DNA from: Caryophanales bacterium
Lineage (GTDB): Bacteria; Bacillota; Bacilli; Bacillales; Bacillaceae_J
Reading direction: 5' to 3'
Assembly: GCA_012840465.1 (NCBI GenBank)
Contig: DULJ01000089.1
Coordinates: 1 to 64,000 of the forward strand
DNA: 64,000 nucleotides
Shown here: piece by piece, positions 42,802-53,889 of the stretch
How positions within the stretch are numbered: the first letter of the stretch is position 1
Layout: every line of letters begins with the position of its first letter
Notes under the pieces: generated by a model
Seen by the model: the letters and a program-made list of their open reading frames with translations, nothing else
What the model was told of the DNA's origin: nothing
The model's database searches: none
Program-made: the position numbers and the translations under genes

Positions 42802-43818
42802 CTATCTCCGCATTCTAGGATCCAACGCATCACGAAGTCCATCACCTAATAAGTTAAAACTTATCATAATTAAACTAATGACTATTGAAGAAATGATCAT
42901 CATATGTGGATAGATTCGCATCATTTTAAAGCCATCATTCACGAGTGTTCCTAATGATGCAACCGGGGGACGTAGCCCAAGGCCGATAAAACTTAAAAAG
43001 GCTTCCGTAAAGATGGCGGTAGGAACTGTAAACATAGTCGTAATAATAATGGCGCCTAATGTATTCGGAATTAAGTGCTTCCAAATCAATCGACTATCAC
43101 TTGCACCTAGGGTTTTCGAAGCCAATACAAATTCTTGCCCTTTTAATTTCAGAATTTGCCCCCTTACAATCCTAGCCATTCCAACCCAACCTGTTATAAC
43201 CATAGCTAAAGTGATCGACAATATACCTGGATTTAAGACTAGAATTAATAATATAACTACAATCAAGTGGGGAATACCAACAAGAACTTCAATGAGCCGT
43301 TGCATCATATTATCAACTCGTCCACCATAAAAAGCGGAAATACCGCCATATGCAACACCGATAATAAAGTCAATGGCCGCTGCTAGAAAAGCGATATAAA
43401 GTGAAATTCGGGTCCCTTGCCATGTTCTTGTCCATAAGTCCCGACCTAACTGATCTGTACCAAACCAATGATAGTCTTTTTTACCTTTTTTCTTGTATTG
43501 GTCAATTCCACGAATATCATAGCCACTAAATCCATTAAAGGGAACTTTCTCTAATATCGGGATTTTGGGAGGCAAGTTTGCCCGTGACAAATCTTGTTCA
43601 TCGTACGAATACGGACTTAAAAATGGACCAACGACCGCTAAAAAGATGATTGAGCAAATGATCATTAATCCAGCAAAAGCTCCTTTATTTTTTCGCAATC
43701 TCATCCATGCATCCTGCCTAAACGTGAGACTTTCTCTTATAATCGTTTCGTTACAGCTTGATTCAATCTTGGCCGGTTGGAACATTTCCTTATGTACGAC
43801 GTAATTGTCCTCCTTCAT
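42802..43818 (-). CDS. oppC: Oligopeptide ABC transporter permease OppC
   Basis: A 338-residue membrane subunit. After a cytoplasmic N-terminal tail (residues 1-50) come six hydrophobic segments; the EAA loop that docks the ATPases is KTLGASDSRLIWKHLIPNTLG near 225-245. An insert between the first two helices is as in other OppC proteins. The start overlaps the oppB stop (TAATG). Confidence 0.94.
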   Translation of the reverse strand: MKEDNYVVHKEMFQPAKIESSCNETIIRESLTFRQDAWMRLRKNKGAFAGLMIICSIIFLAVVGPFLSPYSYDEQDLSRANLPPKIPILEKVPFNGFSGYDIRGIDQYKKKGKKDYHWFGTDQLGRDLWTRTWQGTRISLYIAFLAAAIDFIIGVAYGGISAFYGGRVDNMMQRLIEVLVGIPHLIVVILLILVLNPGILSITLAMVITGWVGMARIVRGQILKLKGQEFVLASKTLGASDSRLIWKHLIPNTLGAIIITTMFTVPTAIFTEAFLSFIGLGLRPPVASLGTLVNDGFKMMRIYPHMMIISSIVISLIMISFNLLGDGLRDALDPRMRR

Positions 43819-44747
43819 TACTCGCGATTACCTCCAGCTAGGCGAATTCTTGGATCGATAAGACCATACAGCACATCAACAATAAAGACAATCCCTATAA
43901 ACAATGCAGCGTAAAATAGGGTCATCCCCATAATGACTGGATAATCATTAGTCATGATTGATAATACAAATTGTTCCCCAAGACCAGGCACACCGAAAAT
44001 TTTTTCTATCACTAAAGATCCTGTCATAATATTCACAGCAAGTGGACCCAAGATCGTTATGACCGGTATTAATGCGTTGCGAATTGTATGTTTTAAGACA
44101 ATCACGGTTTGGCTCATCCCCTTTGCTTTGGCAGTAAGAATATAATCTTGTCCGAGAACTTCAAGCATCTCCGTTCTCATAAACCGAGCCACTTGGGCAA
44201 TGACAAAAACGGAAAGTGAAATGGTTGGAAGTATTGTATATTCATAACTTTCCCAAAATGCTGCCGGGAGTATTTTCCACTTAACACTTACCCAATACTG
44301 CAACAAACCAGCAAAAACAAAAGAGGGTATTGATAACCCGAGCACAGCAATGACCATTGCTCCATAATCGATCATCGTGTTATGACGAAGGGCAGAAAGG
44401 ATCCCAAGAACTAATCCGATTAGCGTTCCGAATAATAAAGACTGACCTCCCAAAAAGGCGGAGACTGGAATACGTTCTCCAATAATTTTCGCCACTGGCC
44501 GCCCGTCAAATTGAAAAGAGACACCAAGGTCCCCTTGAAATAAATTCTTTATATAAATGACATACTGAACAGTGACAGGCTTGTCTAACCCATAACGTTT
44601 ATTCATTAACTCGATTTGGGCTTCCGTCAACTTTTCGTCATTGAATGGTGTACCCGGCAATGTTTGCATAAGAAAAAAGGTAAGCGTTGCGATCAGTAAA
44701 AACGTAATAAGCATATATGAGAATCGGCCAAGTAAATAACGTACCAC
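43818..44747 (-). CDS. oppB: Oligopeptide ABC transporter permease OppB
   Basis: A 309-residue membrane subunit with six hydrophobic segments and the EAA loop AKGMSQTVIVLKHTIRNALIP near residues 205-225. The start used is GTG 44747 (VRYLLGRFSYM), five bases behind GGGTGGTG; a longer frame from 44801 would overlap oppA and has no family similarity. It lies 23 nt behind oppA. Family length of about 310 fits. Confidence 0.93.
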   Translation of the reverse strand: MVRYLLGRFSYMLITFLLIATLTFFLMQTLPGTPFNDEKLTEAQIELMNKRYGLDKPVTVQYVIYIKNLFQGDLGVSFQFDGRPVAKIIGERIPVSAFLGGQSLLFGTLIGLVLGILSALRHNTMIDYGAMVIAVLGLSIPSFVFAGLLQYWVSVKWKILPAAFWESYEYTILPTISLSVFVIAQVARFMRTEMLEVLGQDYILTAKAKGMSQTVIVLKHTIRNALIPVITILGPLAVNIMTGSLVIEKIFGVPGLGEQFVLSIMTNDYPVIMGMTLFYAALFIGIVFIVDVLYGLIDPRIRLAGGNRE

Positions 44748-44770
44748 TTTAACACCACCCCACGCTTTTC

Positions 44771-46399
44771 CTAAAATTCTTTGTTTTTGATATACGTCCA
44801 TTTAAAGCTGTAGCCCGGGCCAAATGGATGGACAATTAAATCTTTTACATAGTGTTTTTGCACTACTGCTCGTCCACGTTGGTATAATGGTGCTATCACA
44901 GCATCCTCTTTCAGAAGAATGACTTCAGCATCTTGAAGGCTTTCAAAGCGTGCACTTAGATCATCAAGATTGCTCGTTGCTTCCCGAATTATTTTGTCAT
45001 ACACCGGATTCGAGTAATTTGTTTTATTATTACCGCCATTTGTGACCCATAAATCCATAAATGTAAGTGGATCTTGATAGTCGGGCCCCCATCCCCAAAA
45101 CTGAATATCATAATCTATCGCATCATCAAGAGCTAAGCGTTGTTTGAATGGTTGTACATTAATATTTATTGTTAAACCGAGCAGGTTTGTTTCTAATTGA
45201 TTTTTAATATACTCTGCGACCATTTTCATTTCATCCCGGTCATTTATTAATAAATCCCATGTCACGGTAGGAGAACCTGCTTCCTGCCAATAACGCCTTG
45301 CCTCCGCTACATTATAGGAAACGATATTACCATATTTGTTTCGAAAATCCTCGCCTGTTGTAGGATGGTTTACAAATCCTGACGGAAAAAAGTAATCGGC
45401 GGGCAAGGAACCGTTATTTAATAAATTAGTGACGAAAGCTTCTTTATTGATTGCTCTTTGAATTGCTTTTCGCTGTTGGATCGGAATACGGTCTACATTA
45501 AACTTTAAGTACCACATTGTTGGTTCACTATAAGTTACGAAATCTGGGTGGTCCTTGTAGAGTTCCACTAATTCGGCACTCAAACCCGCACGATAAGCCT
45601 GACCTGTTTCAAATAAATTGGTTTCCGCTGAAGAATCTTTAATAACTCGATAATTTATTTGATCTAATTTAACTACATCTTTATCCCAATACTCTGGATT
45701 TTTCTTAAAAGTCCAGCCACTTGTACTCCAATTCGACATTAAAAAAGGACCGTTATATAGCATTTTGTCTGCATAAAGGGCATAATCTGATCCTTTTTCT
45801 TTTACAAAATCTTGTTTTTGCGGAAAAAAGGTTGGGAAGGATGTTAAGCTAATGAAGTACGGTACCGGAATTTCTAGGGTCACTTCTAATGTCTTATTAT
45901 CAACGGCCTTAACACCTAATTTCTCAATTTTCCCAAATAGAGGATCACCCTCGTTCATAATCGCCTCTGCATTTTTTATTGGTTTCATTAAATAGGCATA
46001 GGGAGAAAATGTCTCAGATGTTAACGCCTTTTTCCAAGCATAGATAAAGTCATTGGCCGTTACAGGTGAGCCATCACTCCAATTGGCATCCTTATTTAGG
46101 ATAAATGTAAGTACATTCCCTTGTTCACTTTTTATAACTTCTTTTGCGACTCCAGGAACCGGTGTGTTATCTGGGCCTAAGCGGAATAATCCTTCGAAAA
46201 CCTGATTCATTGCTGAAAATGATGCACTATCATCGGCTTGTGTAGAATCCATCGTTGGCAATTCCGCTGCCTCTAAAAGGTTAAGAATCTGCCCGGTACT
46301 TGATGTTCTTGTGCTTTCATTGTCCTTAAATCCGCAGGCAGAAAACAACATAGAAAATATAAGTGATAAAACAAGCAATAAGAACCACTTAACTTTCAT
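44771..46399 (-). CDS. oppA: Oligopeptide-binding lipoprotein OppA
   Basis: A 542-residue substrate-binding lipoprotein. The signal peptide ends in a lipobox-like LFSAC with the lipidated cysteine near residue 22. The family-5 binding-protein pattern is seen throughout (TFILNKDANWSDGSPVTANDFIYAWKKAL near 85-113; AYLMKPIKNAEAI; KAIQRAINKEAFV near 300). It is the extracellular receptor of the Opp system. The start used is ATG 46399, five bases behind GGAGG. It is the first gene of the operon and divergent from trpS. Confidence 0.94.
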   Translation of the reverse strand: MKVKWFLLLVLSLIFSMLFSACGFKDNESTRTSSTGQILNLLEAAELPTMDSTQADDSASFSAMNQVFEGLFRLGPDNTPVPGVAKEVIKSEQGNVLTFILNKDANWSDGSPVTANDFIYAWKKALTSETFSPYAYLMKPIKNAEAIMNEGDPLFGKIEKLGVKAVDNKTLEVTLEIPVPYFISLTSFPTFFPQKQDFVKEKGSDYALYADKMLYNGPFLMSNWSTSGWTFKKNPEYWDKDVVKLDQINYRVIKDSSAETNLFETGQAYRAGLSAELVELYKDHPDFVTYSEPTMWYLKFNVDRIPIQQRKAIQRAINKEAFVTNLLNNGSLPADYFFPSGFVNHPTTGEDFRNKYGNIVSYNVAEARRYWQEAGSPTVTWDLLINDRDEMKMVAEYIKNQLETNLLGLTININVQPFKQRLALDDAIDYDIQFWGWGPDYQDPLTFMDLWVTNGGNNKTNYSNPVYDKIIREATSNLDDLSARFESLQDAEVILLKEDAVIAPLYQRGRAVVQKHYVKDLIVHPFGPGYSFKWTYIKNKEF

Positions 46400-46485
46400 A
46401 ATGACCTCCAATATGAACCTTTTCCTTATATTTGTAGCCTTTCCTTTTAATTTCAATTTCATTCTATTACTCTTTAAATAATAGC

Positions 46486-46514
46486 TTGATTTTTGCGGAT
46501 GGGTTTACTATAAT
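46486..46514 (+). promoter_or_regulatory. Sigma-A promoter of the trpS T-box unit
   Basis: TTGATT (46486-46491) and TATAAT (46509-46514) are separated by 17 bp, directly in front of the T-box leader. Confidence 0.85.
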
Positions 46515-46529
46515 AAAATTCAAATTTCA

Positions 46530-47771
<1,242 letters not shown>

Positions 47772-47782
47772 GGAAGAAGCTA

Positions 47783-47882
47783 GGGGACGGTTCTTTTGCT
47801 TCCTTCCCTGATATAGGATAATTGAGCTATGAAATATTAAAAAACTTTGTAAATGTAAAAAGGAAGCAAGAGAACCGTCCCC
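47783..47882. repeat. Inverted-repeat element behind trpS
   Basis: A 21-base arm beginning GGGGACGGTTCTTTTGCTTC (47783-47803) faces its complement at 47862-47882 with one mismatch, across 58 AT-rich bases. The arms resemble GGGGACGGTTC-type palindromic repeats that I recall from Bacillus genomes. It can act as a terminator for trpS and yjbA, which converge here, but has no T-tract. Confidence 0.75.
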
Positions 47883-47891
47883 TTGCTTCCC

Positions 47892-48635
47892 CTAATTTAC
47901 TTTTGTACCTTTTTCTAATTCCCAAAGCTTTTCGAAAAAAGGTTGTCCTTTTACAAGCCGTTCACAAAGATGCTCATGTCTTACTGTCCAGCCAACACTA
48001 GTTTCATCGTATAATTTGTTCCAAACATCATCGAAATTTTGTTTTTGAATTTCCTGGTACTTTGTAGGATTCCATTCCGTATACCAATATCGAATTTCAG
48101 CTGGATTCTCAGTTGAGTGAAGTTGGTCCAGCGCCATAAACAATAGTTGCTTTAACTGTCTTTCTTTTCTTGTAAGCCCCTTCATTTGTTTAGGAGAAGG
48201 TGACAGTATATGATACTCCTTCTTTGATCTATCTTCAAAGTTATAAATCGTAGGATCAAGGCTCTCAACCATATCGTACACTAACTGCTCTTGCCGCGGA
48301 ATAAGTCTACTCTTTTTAATTGGTATATGATAGCCCAAAGTATCGACCGCCAAAATTCCCACTCCATCTGTTACGATAAAACAATAGTCTAGCTGAATCC
48401 GTTCATGATTTTTGCGAATAAAGCTCTTTTGATACACATCCTTTAATAATTGTTGAGGTAGATCCGATAAATCATCTTCGATATAATGGAATAATACTGT
48501 TTCTACCTTTATCAACGGTGTTTGGTCTAAAAGTTCAACGGTATCCTCTTTTCTCCATTCATGAAAATGACAAACATTATAACCATTCTCTTCTCCTTCA
48601 AACCAATTCACCCAAACATCGTGCAGATACAACAT
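47892..48635 (-). CDS. yjbA: YjbA family protein (UPF0736)
   Basis: A 247-residue cytoplasmic protein matching the YjbA/DUF3603 family of bacilli in length and in the blocks [21 protein letters not shown] near the N-terminus, [13 protein letters not shown] in the middle and RYWYTEWNP near 180. Function unknown. ATG 48635 follows TGAGGGG. In B. subtilis yjbA is likewise next to trpS, so the synteny supports the call. Confidence 0.88.
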   Translation of the reverse strand: MLYLHDVWVNWFEGEENGYNVCHFHEWRKEDTVELLDQTPLIKVETVLFHYIEDDLSDLPQQLLKDVYQKSFIRKNHERIQLDYCFIVTDGVGILAVDTLGYHIPIKKSRLIPRQEQLVYDMVESLDPTIYNFEDRSKKEYHILSPSPKQMKGLTRKERQLKQLLFMALDQLHSTENPAEIRYWYTEWNPTKYQEIQKQNFDDVWNKLYDETSVGWTVRHEHLCERLVKGQPFFEKLWELEKGTKVN

Positions 48636-48718
48636 GTTTTACCCCTCACTTCACATCACATTGTTAAAAAACAGTATTGTCAGATGGGAAGCAATTTATT
48701 CCAACCCAGGAAATTAAT

Positions 48719-48940
48719 TCATTTTTTTCTATTTCGCCTATTTAAAGGTATATAAATGCTTAATGTGATGAGCATAATACCAATAATCAGGAGATAACAC
48801 TCGATTTTTGTACTAATAAATAATAAGTAATCAAGAAAGGACAGTCCGAGCGCCATAACATTTAGATAAGCAATAACAGTTACCCCACCTGCTACTGCAA
48901 GTCCAAATCCTAATAAAAAAAGAAAAAGACGAAATATCAT
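48719..48940 (-). CDS. Small membrane protein, function unknown
   Basis: A 73-residue protein with two hydrophobic segments (about residues 3-28 and 36-62) and a basic end (NRRNRKK). Family unknown to me. The ribosome binding site is weak (GGATAAG). It is a lone gene between yjbA and the LCP gene. Coding is supported mainly by its membrane-protein-like composition and basic tail. Confidence 0.5.
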   Translation of the reverse strand: MIFRLFLFLLGFGLAVAGGVTVIAYLNVMALGLSFLDYLLFISTKIECYLLIIGIMLITLSIYIPLNRRNRKK

Positions 48941-49160
48941 AACTTATCCAATTCCCAATAAAATAGTACTATCATTACCCTTTCCACCCTTCTTGCTTGT
49001 CCTTTTTACCATTTTTATGTAGCACGAATAAAAATATGTAGGAGAAAATAAACATATTTTATGTTAATATTGTAAATGGGTGTCGAATCTAGTAATCTAT
49101 AAGTCTGAGAGTATTTTTTAACATTAATTGTTGTGTATTTAAGGAGAGGTGAACATCGGG

Positions 49161-50216
49161 ATGTCCTCGCGCATTGAGCGTAGAAAAAAGATAGAGCAAC
49201 AAATACAAACGTCTAAAAGAAGAAGAAAAAAAAGTCCGTTTAAAATCGGCCTTATTCTATTAACATTTTTCATAGCGACGATCGGGTACGGTGTATTCCA
49301 ATATTATTCTGGCTATATTTCCGCCTCCAACGATAATGATTTACCTGGCACAGGTAAAAAGAATAATGAAGATGAATCTGCCTTTAAAGGGGTAGCAGAT
49401 TTAGAAAAGATAAATGTATTACTCCTTGGTGTAGACTCCCTGTCTTCGGAAGGTCGAACTGATACAATCATGATAGCACAGTATGATCCAGAGACAGGAT
49501 CTGCTAAACTTGCGTCAATCATGAGAGATACTTATGTTTCAATCCCAGGATATAAAGATAATAAATTAAACCAAGCCTACGCCTATGGAGGGGCCGAATT
49601 AGTGCGCCGAACAGTAAAAGAAAACTTCGATATAGATGTCCAATATTATGCTATTGTAAATTTCGACGGCTTTTCCAATGTCGTCGATGTATTATCACCC
49701 AATGGTGTAAATATTGACGTTGAAAAGAGAATGAAATACACAGACCGTGCAGGTGGTTTATACATTAACTTCCAACCTGGTTTACAAAGGCTTAACGGGA
49801 AGGAATTATTGGAATATGCCCGCTTCCGCCATGATGCTGAAAGTGACTTTGGAAGGGTTCGTAGACAGCAACAGGTAATTTCGGCTGTCAAAGATGAAAT
49901 GATTAGCATTAACGGATTAGCAAAATTACCAAAAATGATTGGAACCGTTATCCCTTACATTGATACAAATATCAGTAACAAGAAGATTCTAGCGTTAGGA
50001 ACAAACTTTTTAATGAATCCAAAAGAGATAGAAACGATTCGTATACCTGTTGACGGCACATATAAAAATAAGAACTATTCCCATGCAGGTTCAGTTTTGG
50101 AGATTGACCGTAAAGAAAACAAACAAGCTTTGAAGGACTTTTTCTCTTCTACACAACCACAGATTGTTTCAGATGATCAAGTTAGCATGAGCGAAGTTGC
50201 AGCAGATGTACATTAA
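49161..50216 (+). CDS. LytR-CpsA-Psr (LCP) family cell-wall polymer transferase
   Basis: A protein of about 351 residues with a basic cytoplasmic start, one membrane helix (residues 25-45) and an extracellular LCP domain. Active-site features are NVLLLGVDSLSSEGRTDTIMI near 85-105, SIMRDTYVSIPG, KLNQAYAYGG and YARFRHDAESDFGRVRRQQQ near 215-240. LCP enzymes attach teichoic acids or similar polymers to peptidoglycan from a lipid carrier. ATG 49161 is used; GTG 49149 is also in frame but falls within the ribosome binding site AAGGAGAGG. It is a single gene, facing fabF across a shared terminator. Confidence 0.9.
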   Translation: MSSRIERRKKIEQQIQTSKRRRKKSPFKIGLILLTFFIATIGYGVFQYYSGYISASNDNDLPGTGKKNNEDESAFKGVADLEKINVLLLGVDSLSSEGRTDTIMIAQYDPETGSAKLASIMRDTYVSIPGYKDNKLNQAYAYGGAELVRRTVKENFDIDVQYYAIVNFDGFSNVVDVLSPNGVNIDVEKRMKYTDRAGGLYINFQPGLQRLNGKELLEYARFRHDAESDFGRVRRQQQVISAVKDEMISINGLAKLPKMIGTVIPYIDTNISNKKILALGTNFLMNPKEIETIRIPVDGTYKNKNYSHAGSVLEIDRKENKQALKDFFSSTQPQIVSDDQVSMSEVAADVH

Positions 50217-50220
50217 ATAG

Positions 50221-50250
50221 AAAAGCCACCCGAATGGGTGGCTTTTCTTA
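50221..50250. terminator. Bidirectional terminator between the LCP gene and fabF
   Basis: AAAAGCCACCC pairs with GGGTGGCTTTT around GAAT; T residues follow on the plus strand and A residues precede for the minus strand. Confidence 0.9.
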
Positions 50251-51486
50251 TTCGTATTTTTTGAAGACTAACGAAACGTTATGTCCACCAAAACCTAATG
50301 AGCTGCTTAATACAGCGTTCACTGTCTGTTTTCTAGCCTGATTTGGAACATAATCCAGGTCACATTCAGGATCTGGAGTTTCAAGATTCATAGTCGGAGG
50401 AATAATACCATCGGTAATTGCTTTGACCGAAAAGATAGCTTCGACAGCACCAGCAGCCCCTAATAAGTGGCCTGTCACTGACTTTGTTGAGCTTACTGCT
50501 AATTTATAAGCATACTCACCGAATACCTCTTTAATTGCCATTGTTTCATATTTATCATTATAATCGGTACTTGTACCATGAGCATTAATATAATTAATAT
50601 CTTCCGGATGTAAACCAGCATCCTTTAATGCCTGTTTCATCGCTCTTGCGCCGCCTTCACCACCTGGTGCCGGTGCAGTAATGTGGTAAGCATCCCCAGT
50701 AGCCCCGTAACCAACAAGTTCAGCGTAAATCTTCGCACCACGTGCTAATGCTGAATCTAATGATTCAAGAATGACGATGCCCGCTCCTTCTCCCATAACA
50801 AATCCATCACGATTTAAATCAAATGGACGACTTGCTGTTTTAGGGTCCGGATTTGTAGATAAAGCTTTTGCCATACAGAAACCGGCAAATGACATATTCG
50901 TAATTGGAGCTTCCGTACCACCTGTTACCATAATATCGGCATCCCCACGTTGTATTACCTTAAATGCATCTCCAATTGAATTAGCACCAGAAGCACATGC
51001 AGTTGTTGTACAAGCATTAATCCCCTTTGCACCTAACGCAATCGATACTTGCCCTGCAGCCATATCTGCAATCATCATTGGCACATAAAAAGGACTTACA
51101 CGGCGATAACCTCTTTCCAAGAAGTTTTTATGCTGTTCTTCATGTGTTTCCATTCCACCAATACCTGAGCCAATCCAAACACCAACTCTTTCAGCATTCT
51201 CGTCAGTAATTTCCAAATTAGCATCTTTAACAGCCATAAAAGCGGCTGCAAGTGCATATTGGGTGAAACGATCCATTCTTCTTGCTTCTTTTTTATCAAT
51301 AAAATCTTCAGGATTGAAATCTTTCAGTTCAGCTGCTACTTTGGCAGGAAATAATTCTTTATCTACCCGTGTAACTTCATTGACGCCTGAGACCCCCTTG
51401 ATTACATTGTTCCAAGTCGTATCTACATCAAGACCACATGGTGTAACCGCACCAAGTCCTGTTATTACAACTCGTCTCTTTTCCAT
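50248..51486 (-). CDS. fabF: 3-oxoacyl-[acyl-carrier-protein] synthase II FabF
   Basis: A 412-residue condensing enzyme of fatty-acid elongation. The Cys-His-His triad is visible: [10 protein letters not shown] near residue 163, [12 protein letters not shown] near 303 and [12 protein letters not shown] near 340. It uses malonyl-ACP to extend acyl-ACP. It follows fabH by 74 nt on the same strand, as in B. subtilis, and should share the FapR-controlled promoter. Confidence 0.96.
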   Translation of the reverse strand: MEKRRVVITGLGAVTPCGLDVDTTWNNVIKGVSGVNEVTRVDKELFPAKVAAELKDFNPEDFIDKKEARRMDRFTQYALAAAFMAVKDANLEITDENAERVGVWIGSGIGGMETHEEQHKNFLERGYRRVSPFYVPMMIADMAAGQVSIALGAKGINACTTTACASGANSIGDAFKVIQRGDADIMVTGGTEAPITNMSFAGFCMAKALSTNPDPKTASRPFDLNRDGFVMGEGAGIVILESLDSALARGAKIYAELVGYGATGDAYHITAPAPGGEGGARAMKQALKDAGLHPEDINYINAHGTSTDYNDKYETMAIKEVFGEYAYKLAVSSTKSVTGHLLGAAGAVEAIFSVKAITDGIIPPTMNLETPDPECDLDYVPNQARKQTVNAVLSSSLGFGGHNVSLVFKKYE

Positions 51487-51560
51487 AAACGCATGACACC
51501 TTTCATATTGAAATATACAATTAATTATAATTCTATCATTGCTTACGAATTCCCGCTAAC

Positions 51561-52493
51561 CTATTTACCCCATCTTAAGGCAATAGCTCCCCATGTTAAA
51601 CCACCACCAAAGCCAACCATAACTATGATATCATCATCTTTTATCTTTCCATTTTCAATTTCTTCAACCATTGCAATTGGAATAGAGGATGATGATGTAT
51701 TTCCGTATTTGTCGACTGTTTTTGACATTTTTTCTTCCGGTAACTCTAATCTCTGTCTAGATGCTTCCATAATTCGAATGTTCGCTTGGTGTGGGACTAA
51801 AAAGTCAACATCTTCCTTCGTTAAACCAGCTTTTTCAATTACATTAACAGCAGATTCTCCCATTTGGCGGACTGCAAATTTAAACACTTCGCGGCCATTC
51901 ATAATAATGTACTCATCTTGATAAAGATGCTTTGCACCTCCACCATCCGCGCCTAACTCAAATGAAAGAATTCCTCTGCCTTCTGAAACAGGACCCATGA
52001 CAGCAGCCGCAGCACCATCACCGAACAATACTGCTGTATTGCGGTCATTCCAATCAGTAACTTTTGAAAGCTTTTCGACTCCTATAACGAGTACATTTTT
52101 ATATGTGCCGGTTTGTATAAATTGTTGAGCAGTAACCATCGCATACATAAAGCCTGCACATGCCGCACCAATATCCATTGCAGCTGCTTTTTTCGCACCT
52201 AACTTTTCTTGTACTAAACATGATACTGACGGGAACGGAGAGTCTGGTGTAACTGTAGCCGTAATGATTAAATCGATATCCTCAGCTGTAATTCCAGCAT
52301 TTGCGATTGCCTTTTCGGCAGCAAAAAAAGCCATATGTGAAGTATCAATTGTATCGTCAGCAATCCTTCTTTCTTTGATACCCGTTCTTGTTTGAATCCA
52401 TTCATCAGAAGTATCCATAATCTTCTCTAAGTCCGCATTTGTAACAACCTTCTCAGGAAGATAACGCCCGATTCCAATAATACCAGCATTCAT
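51561..52493 (-). CDS. fabH: 3-oxoacyl-[acyl-carrier-protein] synthase III FabH
   Basis: A 310-residue enzyme that starts fatty-acid synthesis by joining acyl-CoA to malonyl-ACP; in bacilli branched primers are preferred. Catalytic residues are the cysteine in [12 protein letters not shown] near 112, the histidine in VPHQANIRI near 237 and the asparagine in [10 protein letters not shown] near 267. ATG 52493 is eight bases behind AAAGGGG; TTG 52499 is less likely. A FapR operator overlaps the promoter in front of it, so the gene should respond to malonyl-CoA. Confidence 0.96.
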   Translation of the reverse strand: MNAGIIGIGRYLPEKVVTNADLEKIMDTSDEWIQTRTGIKERRIADDTIDTSHMAFFAAEKAIANAGITAEDIDLIITATVTPDSPFPSVSCLVQEKLGAKKAAAMDIGAACAGFMYAMVTAQQFIQTGTYKNVLVIGVEKLSKVTDWNDRNTAVLFGDGAAAAVMGPVSEGRGILSFELGADGGGAKHLYQDEYIIMNGREVFKFAVRQMGESAVNVIEKAGLTKEDVDFLVPHQANIRIMEASRQRLELPEEKMSKTVDKYGNTSSSSIPIAMVEEIENGKIKDDDIIVMVGFGGGLTWGAIALRWGK

Positions 52494-52546
52494 TAACAAA
52501 ACCCCTTTACATTTTCAAGATTTATGATCATGATATATGATCAAAT

Positions 52547-52592
52547 ATTATGACTTGGTACTAATTTTATTACACTTACTAGTTCTTGTCTA
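52547..52592 (-). promoter_or_regulatory. FapR operator and sigma-A promoter of fabHF
   Basis: On the minus strand ATTAGTACCAAGTCATAAT (52565-52547) matches the FapR site pattern (TTAGTACC with an inverted half). The -10 element TAAAAT (52564-52569) overlaps it by two bases; TAGACA (52587-52592) is a -35 at 17-bp spacing. Bound FapR would cover the transcription start. Confidence 0.88.
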
Positions 52593-52607
52593 TAAAAAGA
52601 AATGTAC

Positions 52608-52638
52608 AAAAGAGGTCGACTGTTAAGTCCACCCCTTT
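52608..52638 (-). terminator. Probable terminator of comZ
   Basis: On the minus strand AAAGGGGTGGAC and GTCGACCTCTTTT pair with two mismatches around TTAACA. It lies just after comZ and before the fabHF promoter. Confidence 0.6.
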
Positions 52639-52645
52639 AAACTTT

Positions 52646-52831
52646 TTACTCAGCCTTGGCATCTGATGCGCCAAGCTCATACGCATCGTTCATGACCTTT
52701 AATAGAACATCAAGCATGGGCTGCATCATATCCATATTTAGCTCCATCCCTTTTTCCTTAAGCATCATTTGTGCTTCTGGTAAATACTTCATCGCGATTT
52801 GCATAAATTTAAAGTTTCTTTCTTGATCCAT
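52646..52831 (-). CDS. comZ: ComG operon repressor ComZ
   Basis: A 61-residue protein that matches B. subtilis ComZ over its length (the FMQIAMKYLPEAQ and NDAYELGASDAK blocks). ComZ represses comG, the operon for the DNA-uptake pseudopilus. ATG 52831 is nine bases behind AAGGGG; ATG 52837 is closer to the site. It lies 17-22 nt behind med, and the two are cotranscribed as in B. subtilis. Confidence 0.93.
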   Translation of the reverse strand: MDQERNFKFMQIAMKYLPEAQMMLKEKGMELNMDMMQPMLDVLLKVMNDAYELGASDAKAE

Positions 52832-52853
52832 TATCATTTACCCCTTAATCCAA

Positions 52854-53804
52854 TTATTTTCTTGCGGGAAGCTCCCCAGTTAATTTGTATAATTCAACTG
52901 CTTTATTAACTTCAATCTTCAATTCATCAGGCACCTCCGGGCTAAAGTCTCCTAAAGCAATAACATCATCTCTGAAATCAAAAGATTTAATACCATGCTG
53001 GAACTTGCCGGTACTATATTGCGTTGCAATCAGTTTGTAAAGCCCTTCGACATGTTGAACAGTACTAGTAAGAACTGTCGATTCACCTATATCTGATTGA
53101 TCAGAAACATAACCAATTGCATAATGCCCGTCCTCTTTTACAGCTTCAATTACCGGAAGATTAAAGGAATCACCGGCAGGATAAAATACATCAACACCTG
53201 TCTCCTCCATCTCCCTGTAGACTTTTAAAACCTTTTCCTGATTCCCCCAGCTTTTCGTATAATTCACATCCACAATCACAGTCGGGTCTTGATATTCAGC
53301 CCCCTTAACAAAGCCTTCTACCTCAGGCTGCCAATCAAAAGCCGAAATGACACCAATATGTTTTGTTTTACTCATTTCCGCTGCTACCATTCCACCGAAA
53401 AACCCCATTGCATAGGATTCAAATTTAATACTCGACACATTTTCAGCTGTAAAGTTTCCGTTAAAATATACAAAATCCATAGGATAGTCGTTATGTAATT
53501 CTTCGAAAAAAGGACCGTACTCACTACCATGCCCAAATACAAGCTTGACGCCTTCCTCTTGAAATTCGTCTAACGCTTCCTTAACTTCACTTTTCGTTTT
53601 CATGCCCTCTTTATAATAAACATCTGCCTTTAAAGCGGATTGTATCAATAATAAGCCCTTATACCCTTTATTCCCCCAGATTGGTTCATTGATAGTGTCC
53701 GGTAACAGTAATCCTATCTTTGTTGATGAAAGATTGGTAGCTGGTTGTCCACAAGCAGTGACTAAGAGTAAAAATGTTGCCCATATTAAAAGAAGCTTTT
53801 TCAA
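52854..53804 (-). CDS. med: Med, positive regulator of comK (BMP-type lipoprotein)
   Basis: A 316-residue lipoprotein of the basic membrane protein family. The signal peptide ends in LLVTAC with the cysteine at about residue 18; the PBP1-type domain includes LIQSALKADVYYKEGM, KLVFGHGSEYGPFFEEL and VDVFYPAGDS. In B. subtilis med supports competence by raising comK expression. The start is TTG 53804 behind GGAGGGG. Together with comZ, coiA, mecA and opp it makes this window rich in competence functions. Confidence 0.92.
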   Translation of the reverse strand: MKKLLLIWATFLLLVTACGQPATNLSSTKIGLLLPDTINEPIWGNKGYKGLLLIQSALKADVYYKEGMKTKSEVKEALDEFQEEGVKLVFGHGSEYGPFFEELHNDYPMDFVYFNGNFTAENVSSIKFESYAMGFFGGMVAAEMSKTKHIGVISAFDWQPEVEGFVKGAEYQDPTVIVDVNYTKSWGNQEKVLKVYREMEETGVDVFYPAGDSFNLPVIEAVKEDGHYAIGYVSDQSDIGESTVLTSTVQHVEGLYKLIATQYSTGKFQHGIKSFDFRDDVIALGDFSPEVPDELKIEVNKAVELYKLTGELPARK

Positions 53805-53889
53805 AACAAGCCCCTCCCCATTATATCCATTTCATCTATGTACTCAACATTTCTATTTTACCTTTACTGCACAAAGATGTAAAAGGATT

